From assembly GCA_017304675.1 (NCBI GenBank), contig JAFKLS010000017.1:700971-764970 (forward strand): DNA of 64,000 nucleotides. Reading direction: 5' to 3'. The DNA comes from Sphingobacteriia bacterium. GTDB taxonomy: Bacteria; Bacteroidota; Bacteroidia; Chitinophagales; Chitinophagaceae. Below the pieces are notes generated by a model. That model saw only the letters and a program-made list of their open reading frames with translations. It made no database searches and was not told the DNA's origin. A program made the translations under genes and the position numbers. Positions 1-7,853 of the stretch are shown piece after piece. How positions within the stretch are numbered: position 1 is the stretch's first letter; each line of letters starts with the position of its first letter.

Positions 1-721
1 TATGACCACCGATTACCGGGATACGAACAGTAGTGGCCGTTACACGAATGGAATCGTCTTGCATGATCTTTTTCGTTTCGTTCACCATTTTCATTTCTTC
101 CTTGGTATATCCGTTTTCGAGAAAAACATCAATTTGAGGAATTACGTTCAGGTCAATTTGATATTTATAAGCCATTGGATGTTCTGCGTTACTTCCTTTT
201 TCAGCTTTAGCCCTTTCACCGAACAATTGATCAACTGCTTTTTTACCTGTTCCTGTAACGCTTTGATACGTAGAAACCACCACTCTTTTAATCTTGTATT
301 TTTTATGCAGGGGTTGTAATGCCACTACCATTTGAATAGTAGAACAATTAGGGTTGGCAATAATATAATCGTCTTGGGTTAACACATCTGCATTTACTTC
401 TGGCACTACTAATTTTTTAGTAGGATCCATTCGCCATGCGCTGGAGTTATCAATTACTTTAATACCGGCTTCCGCAAATTTTGGGGCCCATTCCAAAGAG
501 GTTCCACCGCCTGCAGAAAAAATGGCAACAGCAGGTTTCGCAGCAATGGCATCGCTCATGCTTACAACTTTGTATTGCTTTCCTTTGAATTCAACTTCTT
601 TACCAATACTTCTTTCACTGGCAACAGGTAATAATTCTGTTACGGGGAAATTTCTTTCTGCCAATACTTGCAACATTTTGGTTCCTACCAGGCCGGTTGC
701 GCCAACAACAGCTACTTTCAT
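1..721 (-). CDS. asd: Aspartate-semialdehyde dehydrogenase, 3'-truncated by window edge
   Basis: Converts aspartyl phosphate to aspartate semialdehyde, the branch point to lysine/diaminopimelate, threonine, isoleucine and methionine. The minus strand is open from the ATG at 721 to the window edge (240 codons). The protein starts MKVAVVGATGLVG, an NADP-binding loop. The family active-site motif ANPNCST is present with the catalytic Cys at residue 126. A conserved stretch VSTYQSVTGTG follows near residue 155. The C-terminal part lies outside the window. The gene is preceded by a leader peptide, antiterminator and terminator at 800-919, so it is very probably controlled by transcription attenuation. 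Identification is secure; only the 3' end is missing. Confidence 0.96.
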   Translation of the reverse strand, partial: MKVAVVGATGLVGTKMLQVLAERNFPVTELLPVASERSIGKEVEFKGKQYKVVSMSDAIAAKPAVAIFSAGGGTSLEWAPKFAEAGIKVIDNSSAWRMDPTKKLVVPEVNADVLTQDDYIIANPNCSTIQMVVALQPLHKKYKIKRVVVSTYQSVTGTGKKAVDQLFGERAKAEKGSNAEHPMAYKYQIDLNVIPQIDVFLENGYTKEEMKMVNETKKIMQDDSIRVTATTVRIPVIGGH

Positions 722-799
722 GTTTTACTCCTTGTCTCTTTTATACAGAGATTTTTAAGGTGATGAATAAGATTGTTTGCTTTTTTCTCAATGATCTGC

Positions 800-827
800 A
801 AAAAAAAACCTCCCCGTTTCGGGAAGG
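800..827 (-). terminator. Attenuator terminator hairpin in the asd leader
   Basis: On the minus strand an 8-bp stem CCTTCCCG / CGGGGAGG (827-820 with 816-809, one G.U pair) closes a 3-nt loop and is followed by nine T (808-800). It lies between the promoter and the asd start, so it must be bypassed for asd expression. The sequence GGGAAGG at 871-865, directly after the leader stop codon, is the perfect complement of the CCTTCCC arm and can form the competing antiterminator. Confidence 0.85.
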
Positions 828-871
828 CCTTTTATACTTTTTATGTTTACCACAAAGCAGTACACCTTCCC

Positions 872-919
872 TTACGAGATGTGTTTCTTACTGTTCTTTG
901 TGATGATAGTTGTGTTCAT
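872..919 (-). CDS. asd leader peptide (thr-type attenuation)
   Basis: A 15-codon reading frame, MNTTIITKNSKKHIS then TAA, sits between a good promoter and an intrinsic terminator upstream of asd. It holds three Thr, three Ile and three Lys codons, all end products of the pathway that asd serves. The block TTIIT recalls enterobacterial ThrL. The stop codon abuts the antiterminator arm GGGAAGG (871-865), so a ribosome finishing the peptide would cover that arm and let the terminator form. A ribosome stalled on Thr, Ile or Lys codons would leave it free. A short pairing ACACATCT with AGGTGT could act as the protector hairpin. Function is inferred from arrangement and codon content. Confidence 0.75.
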   Translation of the reverse strand: MNTTIITKNSKKHIS

Positions 920-928
920 TTGTGCTTG

Positions 929-960
929 CAAAAGTATTGGCGAAAGCGATTGGTGCCAAA
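929..960 (-). promoter_or_regulatory. Promoter of the asd leader transcript
   Basis: Read on the minus strand, TTTG (960-957) and TACTTTTG (936-929) match the Bacteroidota -33 (TTTG/TTG) and -7 (TAnnTTTG) elements. Spacing is 23 nt from TTG to TA, the same as in the psd promoter of this window. The expected start point is only a few bases before the leader ATG at 919, so the leader mRNA would be nearly leaderless. Confidence 0.65.
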
Positions 961-1010
961 AATATTTTTTGAAGGCATATCATTAACACCAATGCTTTCT
1001 TATAAAATGT

Positions 1011-1559
1011 TTATTGTACCGTTAATAAAAGAGTGGCAGTATAATTGGCATAAGCGTTATTTATGGTATAGGTAACAGTGCAAGTACCTGTTTCTACACC
1101 GGTAACCAATCCTGTTTGGGAGATGACTGCAACAGTTGAGTCCGAAGTAGTCCAACTTCCACCCTGAAATGGTTCGTTCAATTGTAATGTGGAGCCGGTG
1201 CTAACATTGTTACCGCCTGTAATGGGAACTATAGTGGTTAATGGCACTACATTAATAGAATCTGTTTTAATAACAGGGGTTGATGAATTGTAGTACAGAT
1301 AAGAAATTACAACTGATCCTGATTTAACTCCCGAAACAATTCCGTAAGACGAAACGGTAGCAATGGTTGTATCGGAACTGCTCCATGTACCATTGGGAAT
1401 GGTGTCTTTGAGTTGAAGGGTTGAGTCTACCATTACCGTTGTTGCCCCCATAATTGCATCGTTAATGGTAGCAGTTGTAGAATCGAGGTTTTTTTTACAT
1501 GAAATGCAAAGCAAGGTTGTAGATACAGCGAATACTAATAGTAGGGATAACTTTTTCAT
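1011..1559 (-). CDS. Lipoprotein with two bacterial Ig-like (BIG_2) domains
   Basis: A 182-residue exported lipoprotein. An N-terminal signal with lipobox LLCISC puts the lipidated Cys near residue 21. Two repeats of about 75 residues follow, each with the BIG_2 pattern of a short strand, a 'W(S/T)(S/T)SD(S/T)T(I/V)A' core, then 'G(I/L)V(S/T)GV..G...(I/V)(S/T)Y'. Such Ig-like repeats usually serve as surface spacer or adhesion modules. It is transcribed toward asd with about 90 nt between its stop and the asd leader, but asd has its own promoter. No catalytic motif is visible; the role is unknown. Confidence 0.8.
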   Translation of the reverse strand: MKKLSLLLVFAVSTTLLCISCKKNLDSTTATINDAIMGATTVMVDSTLQLKDTIPNGTWSSSDTTIATVSSYGIVSGVKSGSVVISYLYYNSSTPVIKTDSINVVPLTTIVPITGGNNVSTGSTLQLNEPFQGGSWTTSDSTVAVISQTGLVTGVETGTCTVTYTINNAYANYTATLLLTVQ

Positions 1560-1717
1560 GTTTGCTTTTTTAATGGTTCAGAATACTTTTCAGACCCCAA
1601 CATGAGAAAGAATGTTTATTGTTGTTATGCGAAAAAAATGTTAATGAGGGCGGGGCTTTATTTTAAAGCGGCGAATAGTTAAAAAACAATATTTAATATT
1701 AAAAAGAGATTAATATT

Positions 1718-3862
1718 TTATTTCAAGAGCTGGTATACGAGGAAGCTAACGATATAAGCAGATCCCGTCATTACAAATAATTGTATGGCCGGCCACTTCC
1801 AGCTTTTTGTTTCTCTTTTTACAACAGATAAAGTGCTCATGCATTGCATGGCCAGTAAATAAAACATCATTAAAGAAAAGGCAGTAGCTAAAGTATAAAC
1901 AGGTTTACCATCTTCAGTTTTAGCATTTTCCATTTTTTTGCGCAGCGATACATTATCTTTTTCTTCAACACTATAAAGTGTGGCCATTGTTCCAACAAAA
2001 ACTTCTCTTGCAGCAAAGGAGGTAATTAAAGCAATGCCTATTTTCCAATCATACCCAAGTGGTTTAATAACAGGCTCTATGGTTTTGCCTAAAACACCTG
2101 CATAAGAGTTTTGTAGTTTTTCTGCAGAGAAGCTTTTTTGTAAAGAATCTTTGGCTTCTGGCTGCTGTTGTATAAGCAGGGTATATTTGTTTTCTACCTG
2201 TTGTATTTTGTTAGATGGCCCGTACGAACTTAAAAACCAAAGTAGCAGGCTAATAAGCATAATAATCTTACCGGCATCTGTTACAAATATTTTGGCTTTT
2301 TCTACCATGGTTATGCCTACATTCTTCCATCGTGGAGAACGGTATACCGGCAATTCTAAAATAAAAAAACTTTTTTCCTGGATTTTTACATAAAACTTCA
2401 TCACCTGGCTTACTATTAATGCAAATAGTACACCCACCAGGTAAAGACCCATCATTACCAAACCTTGCAGGCTTAGAAAGCCAAAATAATATTTATTTGA
2501 AACAACCAGCGATATTAAAATAGTATATACAGGAAGCCTTGCACTACAGCTCATAAAAGGTGTAACAAGTATGGTGAGCAGCCTTTCTTTCCTGTTTTCA
2601 ATATTCCGTGTACTCATAATAGCCGGTACAGCACAGGCAAAGCCGCTTATCATAGGCATAACGCTTTTCCCGTTAAGGCCTACTTTTCGCATCAGCTTAT
2701 CGCTCAAAAAACTAATGCGTGCCATGTAGCCTGTATCTTCCAGTACGGTAATGAGCCCAAACAATATCATAATCTGCGGAACAAATACCATAATACCGCT
2801 AAGGCCGGCTACGGCTCCGTTAATAAAGAGATTACTCCACCAGGCTTCGGGTAAATTATTATTCAGGTATGCGGCGATTTGTTGAAAACTCCATTCAATA
2901 CCATCCATCGGGAAGCGGGCCAGCCAAAAAATACTTTGAAACAATAAAAACAGAACGAGTAAAAGAATAATATACCCCCAGGTTTTATGAAGCAGCAGAT
3001 CGTCTAATTTATCTGTAAATATCTTTCTTTCAAGCGGGCCGGGCTCTACCACATTTTTTTGAACAATCTGTTTAATGCGCTGGTAGCGTTGTAATACCTC
3101 TTCGGCTTGTGTTTTAGTGGGGTTGAAGTTGTTGTTAATTTCTATTTGCTCAATCGTATTCTGCATTGCTGCATTTAACGGGAAGTTTTCATGGTTGATT
3201 AAATAATGCAATGCTGCATAATTATTCAGTTCAGGAAAATGAGCCTGCAGGCTTTTAATAGGAGCTTCGGCCAATTGCAGCGTATCTAAAAATTTTGCAG
3301 AAGAAATTACTTTTTTTTGTTTCACTGTTTGTAGCATCACTTTCTTAAGCTGTGTTAACCCTTTACCTTTTCTTGGATTAACAGCTACAACAGGTACACC
3401 TAAATCAGCTTCAAGACCCGCAATATCTATTTTAATATTTTTTTGCGCAGCAAGATCGGTCATGGTTAAAGCCACTACCACAGGTATTTTCAGATCGATG
3501 ATCTGGCTGCAGAAAAGTAAGTTTCTTTTAAGGTTACTGGCATCGGCAACAAGTAATATCATGTCTGCCTTTATGTCTTCATCAACACCCATTAAAACTT
3601 TATAAGCAACCCATTCATCTGCCCTTCTCGGATAAAGCGAGTAAGTGCCGGGCAAATCTATCAACTCTATGGTTTGGTGTTCTAATGCTACCGCGCCGGC
3701 TTTCTTGTCAACCGTAACACCCGGAAAATTGCCCACCTTTTGATTTAGGCCGGTTAAGGCATTAAATAGCGATGTTTTACCACTATTGGGATTACCCACT
3801 AACGCAATATGTGCTGCAGTATTTTTCACAAAGCCAGCAAATGTAAACCCCGTGGATAGCAT
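1718..3862 (-). CDS. feoB: Ferrous iron transporter B
   Basis: Inner-membrane Fe(II) importer with an N-terminal G-protein domain, 714 residues (usual size). G1 loop GNPNSGKT is at residues 23-30 and the G3 motif DLPG at 69-72. The usual N-x-x-D base-recognition motif (G4) reads TMTD at 133-136, with Thr in place of Asn. The membrane part begins near residue 290 and includes the gate-type segment 'GLNGKSVMPMISGFACAVPAIMSTR'-like region, followed by several hydrophobic helices up to the C-terminus. No feoA is adjacent. It is transcribed divergently from the M28 peptidase gene. Confidence 0.95.
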   Translation of the reverse strand: MLSTGFTFAGFVKNTAAHIALVGNPNSGKTSLFNALTGLNQKVGNFPGVTVDKKAGAVALEHQTIELIDLPGTYSLYPRRADEWVAYKVLMGVDEDIKADMILLVADASNLKRNLLFCSQIIDLKIPVVVALTMTDLAAQKNIKIDIAGLEADLGVPVVAVNPRKGKGLTQLKKVMLQTVKQKKVISSAKFLDTLQLAEAPIKSLQAHFPELNNYAALHYLINHENFPLNAAMQNTIEQIEINNNFNPTKTQAEEVLQRYQRIKQIVQKNVVEPGPLERKIFTDKLDDLLLHKTWGYIILLLVLFLLFQSIFWLARFPMDGIEWSFQQIAAYLNNNLPEAWWSNLFINGAVAGLSGIMVFVPQIMILFGLITVLEDTGYMARISFLSDKLMRKVGLNGKSVMPMISGFACAVPAIMSTRNIENRKERLLTILVTPFMSCSARLPVYTILISLVVSNKYYFGFLSLQGLVMMGLYLVGVLFALIVSQVMKFYVKIQEKSFFILELPVYRSPRWKNVGITMVEKAKIFVTDAGKIIMLISLLLWFLSSYGPSNKIQQVENKYTLLIQQQPEAKDSLQKSFSAEKLQNSYAGVLGKTIEPVIKPLGYDWKIGIALITSFAAREVFVGTMATLYSVEEKDNVSLRKKMENAKTEDGKPVYTLATAFSLMMFYLLAMQCMSTLSVVKRETKSWKWPAIQLFVMTGSAYIVSFLVYQLLK

Positions 3863-3947
3863 AAGGTTACGAGGTTGGGAAAAGAATATGCCTTAAAAGG
3901 AAACAAACTAATCTGCTGCGCTTAATTTTGTATGAATACTTCTTTTT

Positions 3948-5594
3948 ATGAGATATATATGGTTGATGATGGCCCTGCTGCCTTTAACAATAACTGCACA
4001 AAACAGGAAAAAGAAACAGAAAGAGGAACAGCAGGCCAATATTGCACTTGAAGCCGCTTTAAAAAAACATATAAGTTATCTTGCCAGCGATTCGCTTGAA
4101 GGAAGAAGGGCCGGAACAAAAGGCGAGAAACTGGCTGCACAATACATTATTTCTCAATACACGCAAGAAGGAATTGAACCCGGGGGCACTAATGGTTATT
4201 TACAGGAGTTTACTGTTGATGAAGGGAAATCTGCCACTACTGATACTTATTTAAAAATAAATAACAGAATTGCGGAGTTACAGAAAGATTTTTTCCCATT
4301 GGCCTATAGCGCTAACGGGAATGTTAATGGTAATGCTGCTGTAGCCTTAAACCAATATGCACAACCCTGGTTTAAAGACGTAAAAGAACTACTGGAAGAC
4401 AACCAGCATAATCCTCATTTTGATATAGATGCCGCCATTAAAAAAGAAACAGAGAAAGCTGCATCAAGGGGTGCATCAGCGTTGTTTTTATACAATTCAT
4501 CTGCCCTAACAGATAATATACAATTCAATAAGAACGATCACTCCGCCAGCACACCAATACCGGTTGTGTTTATTACAAAGCGTGGGTACAAAACTTTTTT
4601 CGGTAACGAAACAATTGCGCAGGATATTCTGTTGCAGGTAAGCCTGCATGCCAATGTAAGACAATGCAGTAATGTTGTTGCATTTATGAATAACAATGCT
4701 CCCTCAACAATTATCCTGGGAGCTCACTTTGATCACCTGGGGTATGGAGAAGATAAGAATGCGTTAGACACCGGGCACCTTGTTCATAATGGAGCAGATG
4801 ATAATGCCAGCGGAACGGCAGCTCTTATAGAGCTGGCCAGGCAGCTTAAAAGATCAACGCTAAAAAATAATAATTACCTCATCATTCATTTTTCAGCAGA
4901 AGAACTGGGCTTATTGGGCAGTAAATACTGGCTGGAGCATCCTACCGTACAAGTAAACCCTAACTATATGATTAATATGGATATGGTTGGCCGCTACGAT
5001 AGTGTACATAAACTAACGGTAGGCGGCTATGGAACCTCTCCGTATTGGGGTGATCTCTTTGCAATGAATTCTCCGAAAGACCTGGCGATTAAATTAGATA
5101 GTAGTGGCAGTGGTCCCAGCGATCATGAAGCTTTTTACAGAAAAGATATCCCCGTATTGTTCTTTTTTACCGGCAGCCATCCTGATTATCATAAAGCAAC
5201 AGACGATTGGGATAAAATAAATTATCCGGGAGAAAGAGCCATTATACAATTTATCTATCGTTTAATTAGTGTAACCGATACAAAAGGGAAGCTTGTATTT
5301 ACTAAAACCAGGGAACAAAGTATGAGTAGGAGTACAAAATTTACGGTAAGCCTTGGCGTAATACCGGATTACGGTTTTACGGGAACAGGTGTACGGATAG
5401 ATGGGGTTAGCGGAGGAAAGCTGGCAGAAAAAATAGGGTTGCAGGCCGGAGACATTTTATTACAACTGGGCGAATATAAATTTGTAGATGTAATGAGCTA
5501 TATGGAAACGCTTGCAAAATTTAAAAAGGGAGACCCTGCAAAATTAATCATCAGGAGAGGCAATGAAGAGAAAGAGTTTAACGTTGTATTCTAA
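3948..5594 (+). CDS. Secreted M28-family zinc aminopeptidase with C-terminal PDZ domain
   Basis: A 548-residue exported metallopeptidase. A signal peptide (about residues 1-17, ending ITAQ) precedes a protease-associated-type region and the M28 catalytic domain. Zinc ligands and catalytic residues are visible: H260 in GAHFDH, D284 in GADDNASG, E318 in SAEELG, D in NMDMVGR and a late His in SHPDYHKATDD. A PDZ domain (about 455-545, with GVSGGKLAEKIGLQAGDILL) follows. The family removes N-terminal amino acids from peptides in the periplasm or outside the cell. The IPExxxVDY gene starts 11 nt downstream, so they are probably co-transcribed. Confidence 0.9.
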   Translation: MRYIWLMMALLPLTITAQNRKKKQKEEQQANIALEAALKKHISYLASDSLEGRRAGTKGEKLAAQYIISQYTQEGIEPGGTNGYLQEFTVDEGKSATTDTYLKINNRIAELQKDFFPLAYSANGNVNGNAAVALNQYAQPWFKDVKELLEDNQHNPHFDIDAAIKKETEKAASRGASALFLYNSSALTDNIQFNKNDHSASTPIPVVFITKRGYKTFFGNETIAQDILLQVSLHANVRQCSNVVAFMNNNAPSTIILGAHFDHLGYGEDKNALDTGHLVHNGADDNASGTAALIELARQLKRSTLKNNNYLIIHFSAEELGLLGSKYWLEHPTVQVNPNYMINMDMVGRYDSVHKLTVGGYGTSPYWGDLFAMNSPKDLAIKLDSSGSGPSDHEAFYRKDIPVLFFFTGSHPDYHKATDDWDKINYPGERAIIQFIYRLISVTDTKGKLVFTKTREQSMSRSTKFTVSLGVIPDYGFTGTGVRIDGVSGGKLAEKIGLQAGDILLQLGEYKFVDVMSYMETLAKFKKGDPAKLIIRRGNEEKEFNVVF

Positions 5595-5605
5595 AACTTC
5601 TGCCC

Positions 5606-6043
5606 GTGAGCAAACTGGTACTTGATAATGATTTTGTATACGAAGACTTCTTTGAACAAACAAGGTTGCTGGGCATTATTGCTCCCGTAAAAAATTATCA
5701 GTTTTGCTGGCGGTTGAATAAGCAGTTGGGGTTTGAATACAGGCTGAACACCGATTGTGTGGTACATTTAAAAAAAAGAAACAGGGATTACTTTTTTAAT
5801 ATTTATGAATCGAGAGAAGAAAACAGTTTTTTAAGCCATTATTTATACCATAATCAATACGACGGAGAGTACCTCCTGCCCGAGTTTAAGCATATAGATT
5901 TTTTATGGTTGATGAAGGGAGATTGGGTAGACGAAGAAAAATGTGCTTTAATAACCAGTGCCGTTAAAAGCATAGAAGGAGTGCAATTGGTTACCGAACT
6001 AACCAACGAGAAAATAAAGAACAAAGGGAACATGGTATTTTAA
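5606..6043 (+). CDS. IPExxxVDY family protein
   Basis: A 145-residue protein of a Bacteroidota-specific family named for a conserved motif, here LPEFKHIDF (about residues 93-101). No enzymatic motif or membrane segment is visible, so it is probably cytoplasmic. The start is a GTG 11 nt after the M28 peptidase stop; no better ATG exists without losing conserved N-terminal sequence. Function of the family is unknown. It is sometimes found near acyl-carrier or fatty-acid genes in relatives, but this is not the case here. Confidence 0.8.
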   Translation: MSKLVLDNDFVYEDFFEQTRLLGIIAPVKNYQFCWRLNKQLGFEYRLNTDCVVHLKKRNRDYFFNIYESREENSFLSHYLYHNQYDGEYLLPEFKHIDFLWLMKGDWVDEEKCALITSAVKSIEGVQLVTELTNEKIKNKGNMVF

Positions 6044-6080
6044 AACCCTAATTGATAATTACTACAATCAACAAAATGCT

Positions 6081-6314
6081 ATGTGGCAGCAACAAAACAA
6101 TAAGCTTTATAAAAAATTTCAATTCGGTGATTTTTCAGAAGCATTTGCTTTTATGACCCGGGTGGCCATGGAAGCAGAAAAGATGGATCATCATCCTTTA
6201 TGGACAAATGTTTGGAATACGGTAGAGATATGGCTTTGTACCCACGATGCAGGCAATATAATTACAGAAAAAGATCATGCCCTGGCTAAAAAAATAGATG
6301 GGTTGGCGAAGTAA
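6081..6314 (+). CDS. Pterin-4a-carbinolamine dehydratase
   Basis: Dehydrates 4a-hydroxytetrahydropterin during recycling of the tetrahydrobiopterin cofactor of aromatic amino-acid hydroxylases. The 77-residue protein has the diagnostic motif EKMDHHPLW (about residues 33-41) followed by [13 protein letters not shown] and [13 protein letters not shown]. It is shorter than the roughly 100-residue enzymes of proteobacteria, but the N-terminal extension is dispensable and short forms are usual in Bacteroidota. The upstream ATG at 6076 is in another frame. No partner hydroxylase is nearby. Confidence 0.9.
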   Translation: MWQQQNNKLYKKFQFGDFSEAFAFMTRVAMEAEKMDHHPLWTNVWNTVEIWLCTHDAGNIITEKDHALAKKIDGLAK

Positions 6315-6388
6315 AACACAAATTCAAAACACCAATCATTGCATAAGCTGCATTTGTGGGTTGGGTTCCGATGAAATAGGGATTCGCC

Positions 6389-6409
6389 CGAACATGTGCA
6401 ACATGTTCG
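6389..6409. repeat. Perfect 9-bp inverted repeat (REP-like)
   Basis: CGAACATGT and ACATGTTCG flank GCA. With the second palindrome at 6471-6491 it forms a cluster of small palindromes in the 188-nt gap between the dehydratase and birA. There is no U-tract, so it is not a simple terminator. Confidence 0.5.
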
Positions 6410-6470
6410 AAAGAAGCCGCAACAGCAGCGTTGCAATAATAAGCCTTACGGCGTTGGAGTAAAATATGAG

Positions 6471-6491
6471 ATTCCAAATCAAGTTTGGAAT
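6471..6491. repeat. Perfect 8-bp inverted repeat (REP-like)
   Basis: ATTCCAAA and TTTGGAAT flank a 5-nt loop. Just beyond, GATCATTT/AAATGATC (6495-6512) overlaps the end of birA. The arrangement resembles intergenic palindromic repeats found in many bacterial genomes; copy number cannot be judged from one window. Confidence 0.45.
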
Positions 6492-6502
6492 AACGATCAT
6501 TT

Positions 6503-7255
6503 TCAAATGATCCATTCAACTTCACCAAAGCTAAAGCATTGCTGCACTCCGTTAGTTACAACAAGCTCCCCGTTATTGTTCACATGTTCAACAATGCACT
6601 CAAAAGCAATATTGTTCTTCTTCAGTTTTGTAACTTCTCCTTTCCTAAATAAAACAGAATTATATTCTTTCAATAAACTATCAAAAGCACCTTGCTTTAG
6701 TTGCAAGTATCTTTTTTCTAAGTAACTACATAATTCTTTTGCCAATACAGAAGGAGTAAAACTTTTTCCGGTTATCTGTTTTAAAGAAACAGGCCTGCCT
6801 ATATCAGGGAATGCTGTTTGATTGATATTGATACCGAAACCTGCAATAGAAAATCTTTGCTGCCCCATGGTGGTGGTTTCTACCAAAATACCCCCTGCTT
6901 TTCTATTTTGCCAGTAAATATCATTAGGCCATTTTATTTTGGTATCATCCGTGGTATACGTAGAAAACAATTCAAATCCCGCTAATGCTGCCGCAATACC
7001 CACATAAAATTGGTTACGTAGGGGAATAAAAGTGGTATCGAGTATTACGGACAATATAATGTTACTGCCGGGCTCAGCTTTCCATATCTTGCCACGCTGG
7101 CCCCTGCCCGCAAACTGCTCTTCCGCAAAAACAGAATAGCCATGGGCAGCCATTTTTGCATGTAGCCGCTCATGGGCATAATTATTGGTACTATCTACGG
7201 AAGCCAATTGTATAAAGGGATGACCGATTGTACCGTTGGATTGAACAGATGCCAA
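6503..7255 (-). CDS. birA: Biotin--[acetyl-CoA-carboxylase] ligase
   Basis: Attaches biotin to the carboxyl-carrier protein through biotinyl-5'-AMP. The 250-residue protein has the biotinyl-AMP loop GRGQRG at residues 50-55 and the catalytic region KWPNDIYW at 108-115. The GGILVET segment follows. There is no N-terminal DNA-binding domain, so this is a class I ligase without repressor function. It is transcribed convergently with the dehydratase gene and divergently from rsfS, the usual neighbour arrangement in this lineage. Confidence 0.93.
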   Translation of the reverse strand: MASVQSNGTIGHPFIQLASVDSTNNYAHERLHAKMAAHGYSVFAEEQFAGRGQRGKIWKAEPGSNIILSVILDTTFIPLRNQFYVGIAAALAGFELFSTYTTDDTKIKWPNDIYWQNRKAGGILVETTTMGQQRFSIAGFGININQTAFPDIGRPVSLKQITGKSFTPSVLAKELCSYLEKRYLQLKQGAFDSLLKEYNSVLFRKGEVTKLKKNNIAFECIVEHVNNNGELVVTNGVQQCFSFGEVEWII

Positions 7256-7369
7256 AAGATTATTACTTTTGGCGAAGATAGAGTTTAGATAATTTGAAAT
7301 CTGTACAATATTTATTCAGGTTTCTACGTCTCTAAAACAGAAAGTATTTTTATTATCATTTAAACGCAT

Positions 7370-7780
7370 TTGTTATTGGCACCGTTAACCGCTTTACAAG
7401 CAAGAAAAAAGGGTATTTCCGTTCGTCTTACCAAAAGTTCAAAAATTTTTAAAGCCATTATTAAAGCCATTCAGGATAAGAAAGGGGAAGATATTGTTAG
7501 CCTTGATCTGAGGAAAGTGCCTGAAGCTGTTGCCGATTTTTTTATTGTTTGCCAGGCAACGAGCACCACTCAAATAAAAGCTATAAGCGATAATATTGAA
7601 GAGGAAGTAAACAGGTTAACCGGCGAAAAACCCTATAAACACGAAGGGTATAAAGCCTTGCATTGGGTGCTGATAGATTATGTAAACATTGTGGTACATG
7701 TTATGCACCCAGATTCCAGAAAATTTTATAAGTTAGAAGAAATGTGGAGCGATGCGGCTGCAGAACAACACGACCTGTAA
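7370..7780 (+). CDS. rsfS: Ribosome silencing factor RsfS
   Basis: Binds ribosomal protein uL14 and prevents joining of the subunits under starvation. The 136-residue frame contains the family core: IIKAIQDKKGEDIVSLDLRK, ADFFIVC.A.STTQ, KPYKHEG and LIDYVNIVVHVMHP. No ATG lies at the head of the frame; the assigned start is a TTG at 7370, and the true start may be another non-ATG codon a few residues further in. It lies 73 nt upstream of ftsH in the same direction. Confidence 0.88.
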   Translation: MLLAPLTALQARKKGISVRLTKSSKIFKAIIKAIQDKKGEDIVSLDLRKVPEAVADFFIVCQATSTTQIKAISDNIEEEVNRLTGEKPYKHEGYKALHWVLIDYVNIVVHVMHPDSRKFYKLEEMWSDAAAEQHDL

Positions 7781-7853
7781 TTGTTAAAAAAAACTTTACG
7801 TTAAACAATTAAGCCTTTGAATCATTAATATTGAACCCGAAGCAATAGAATTT

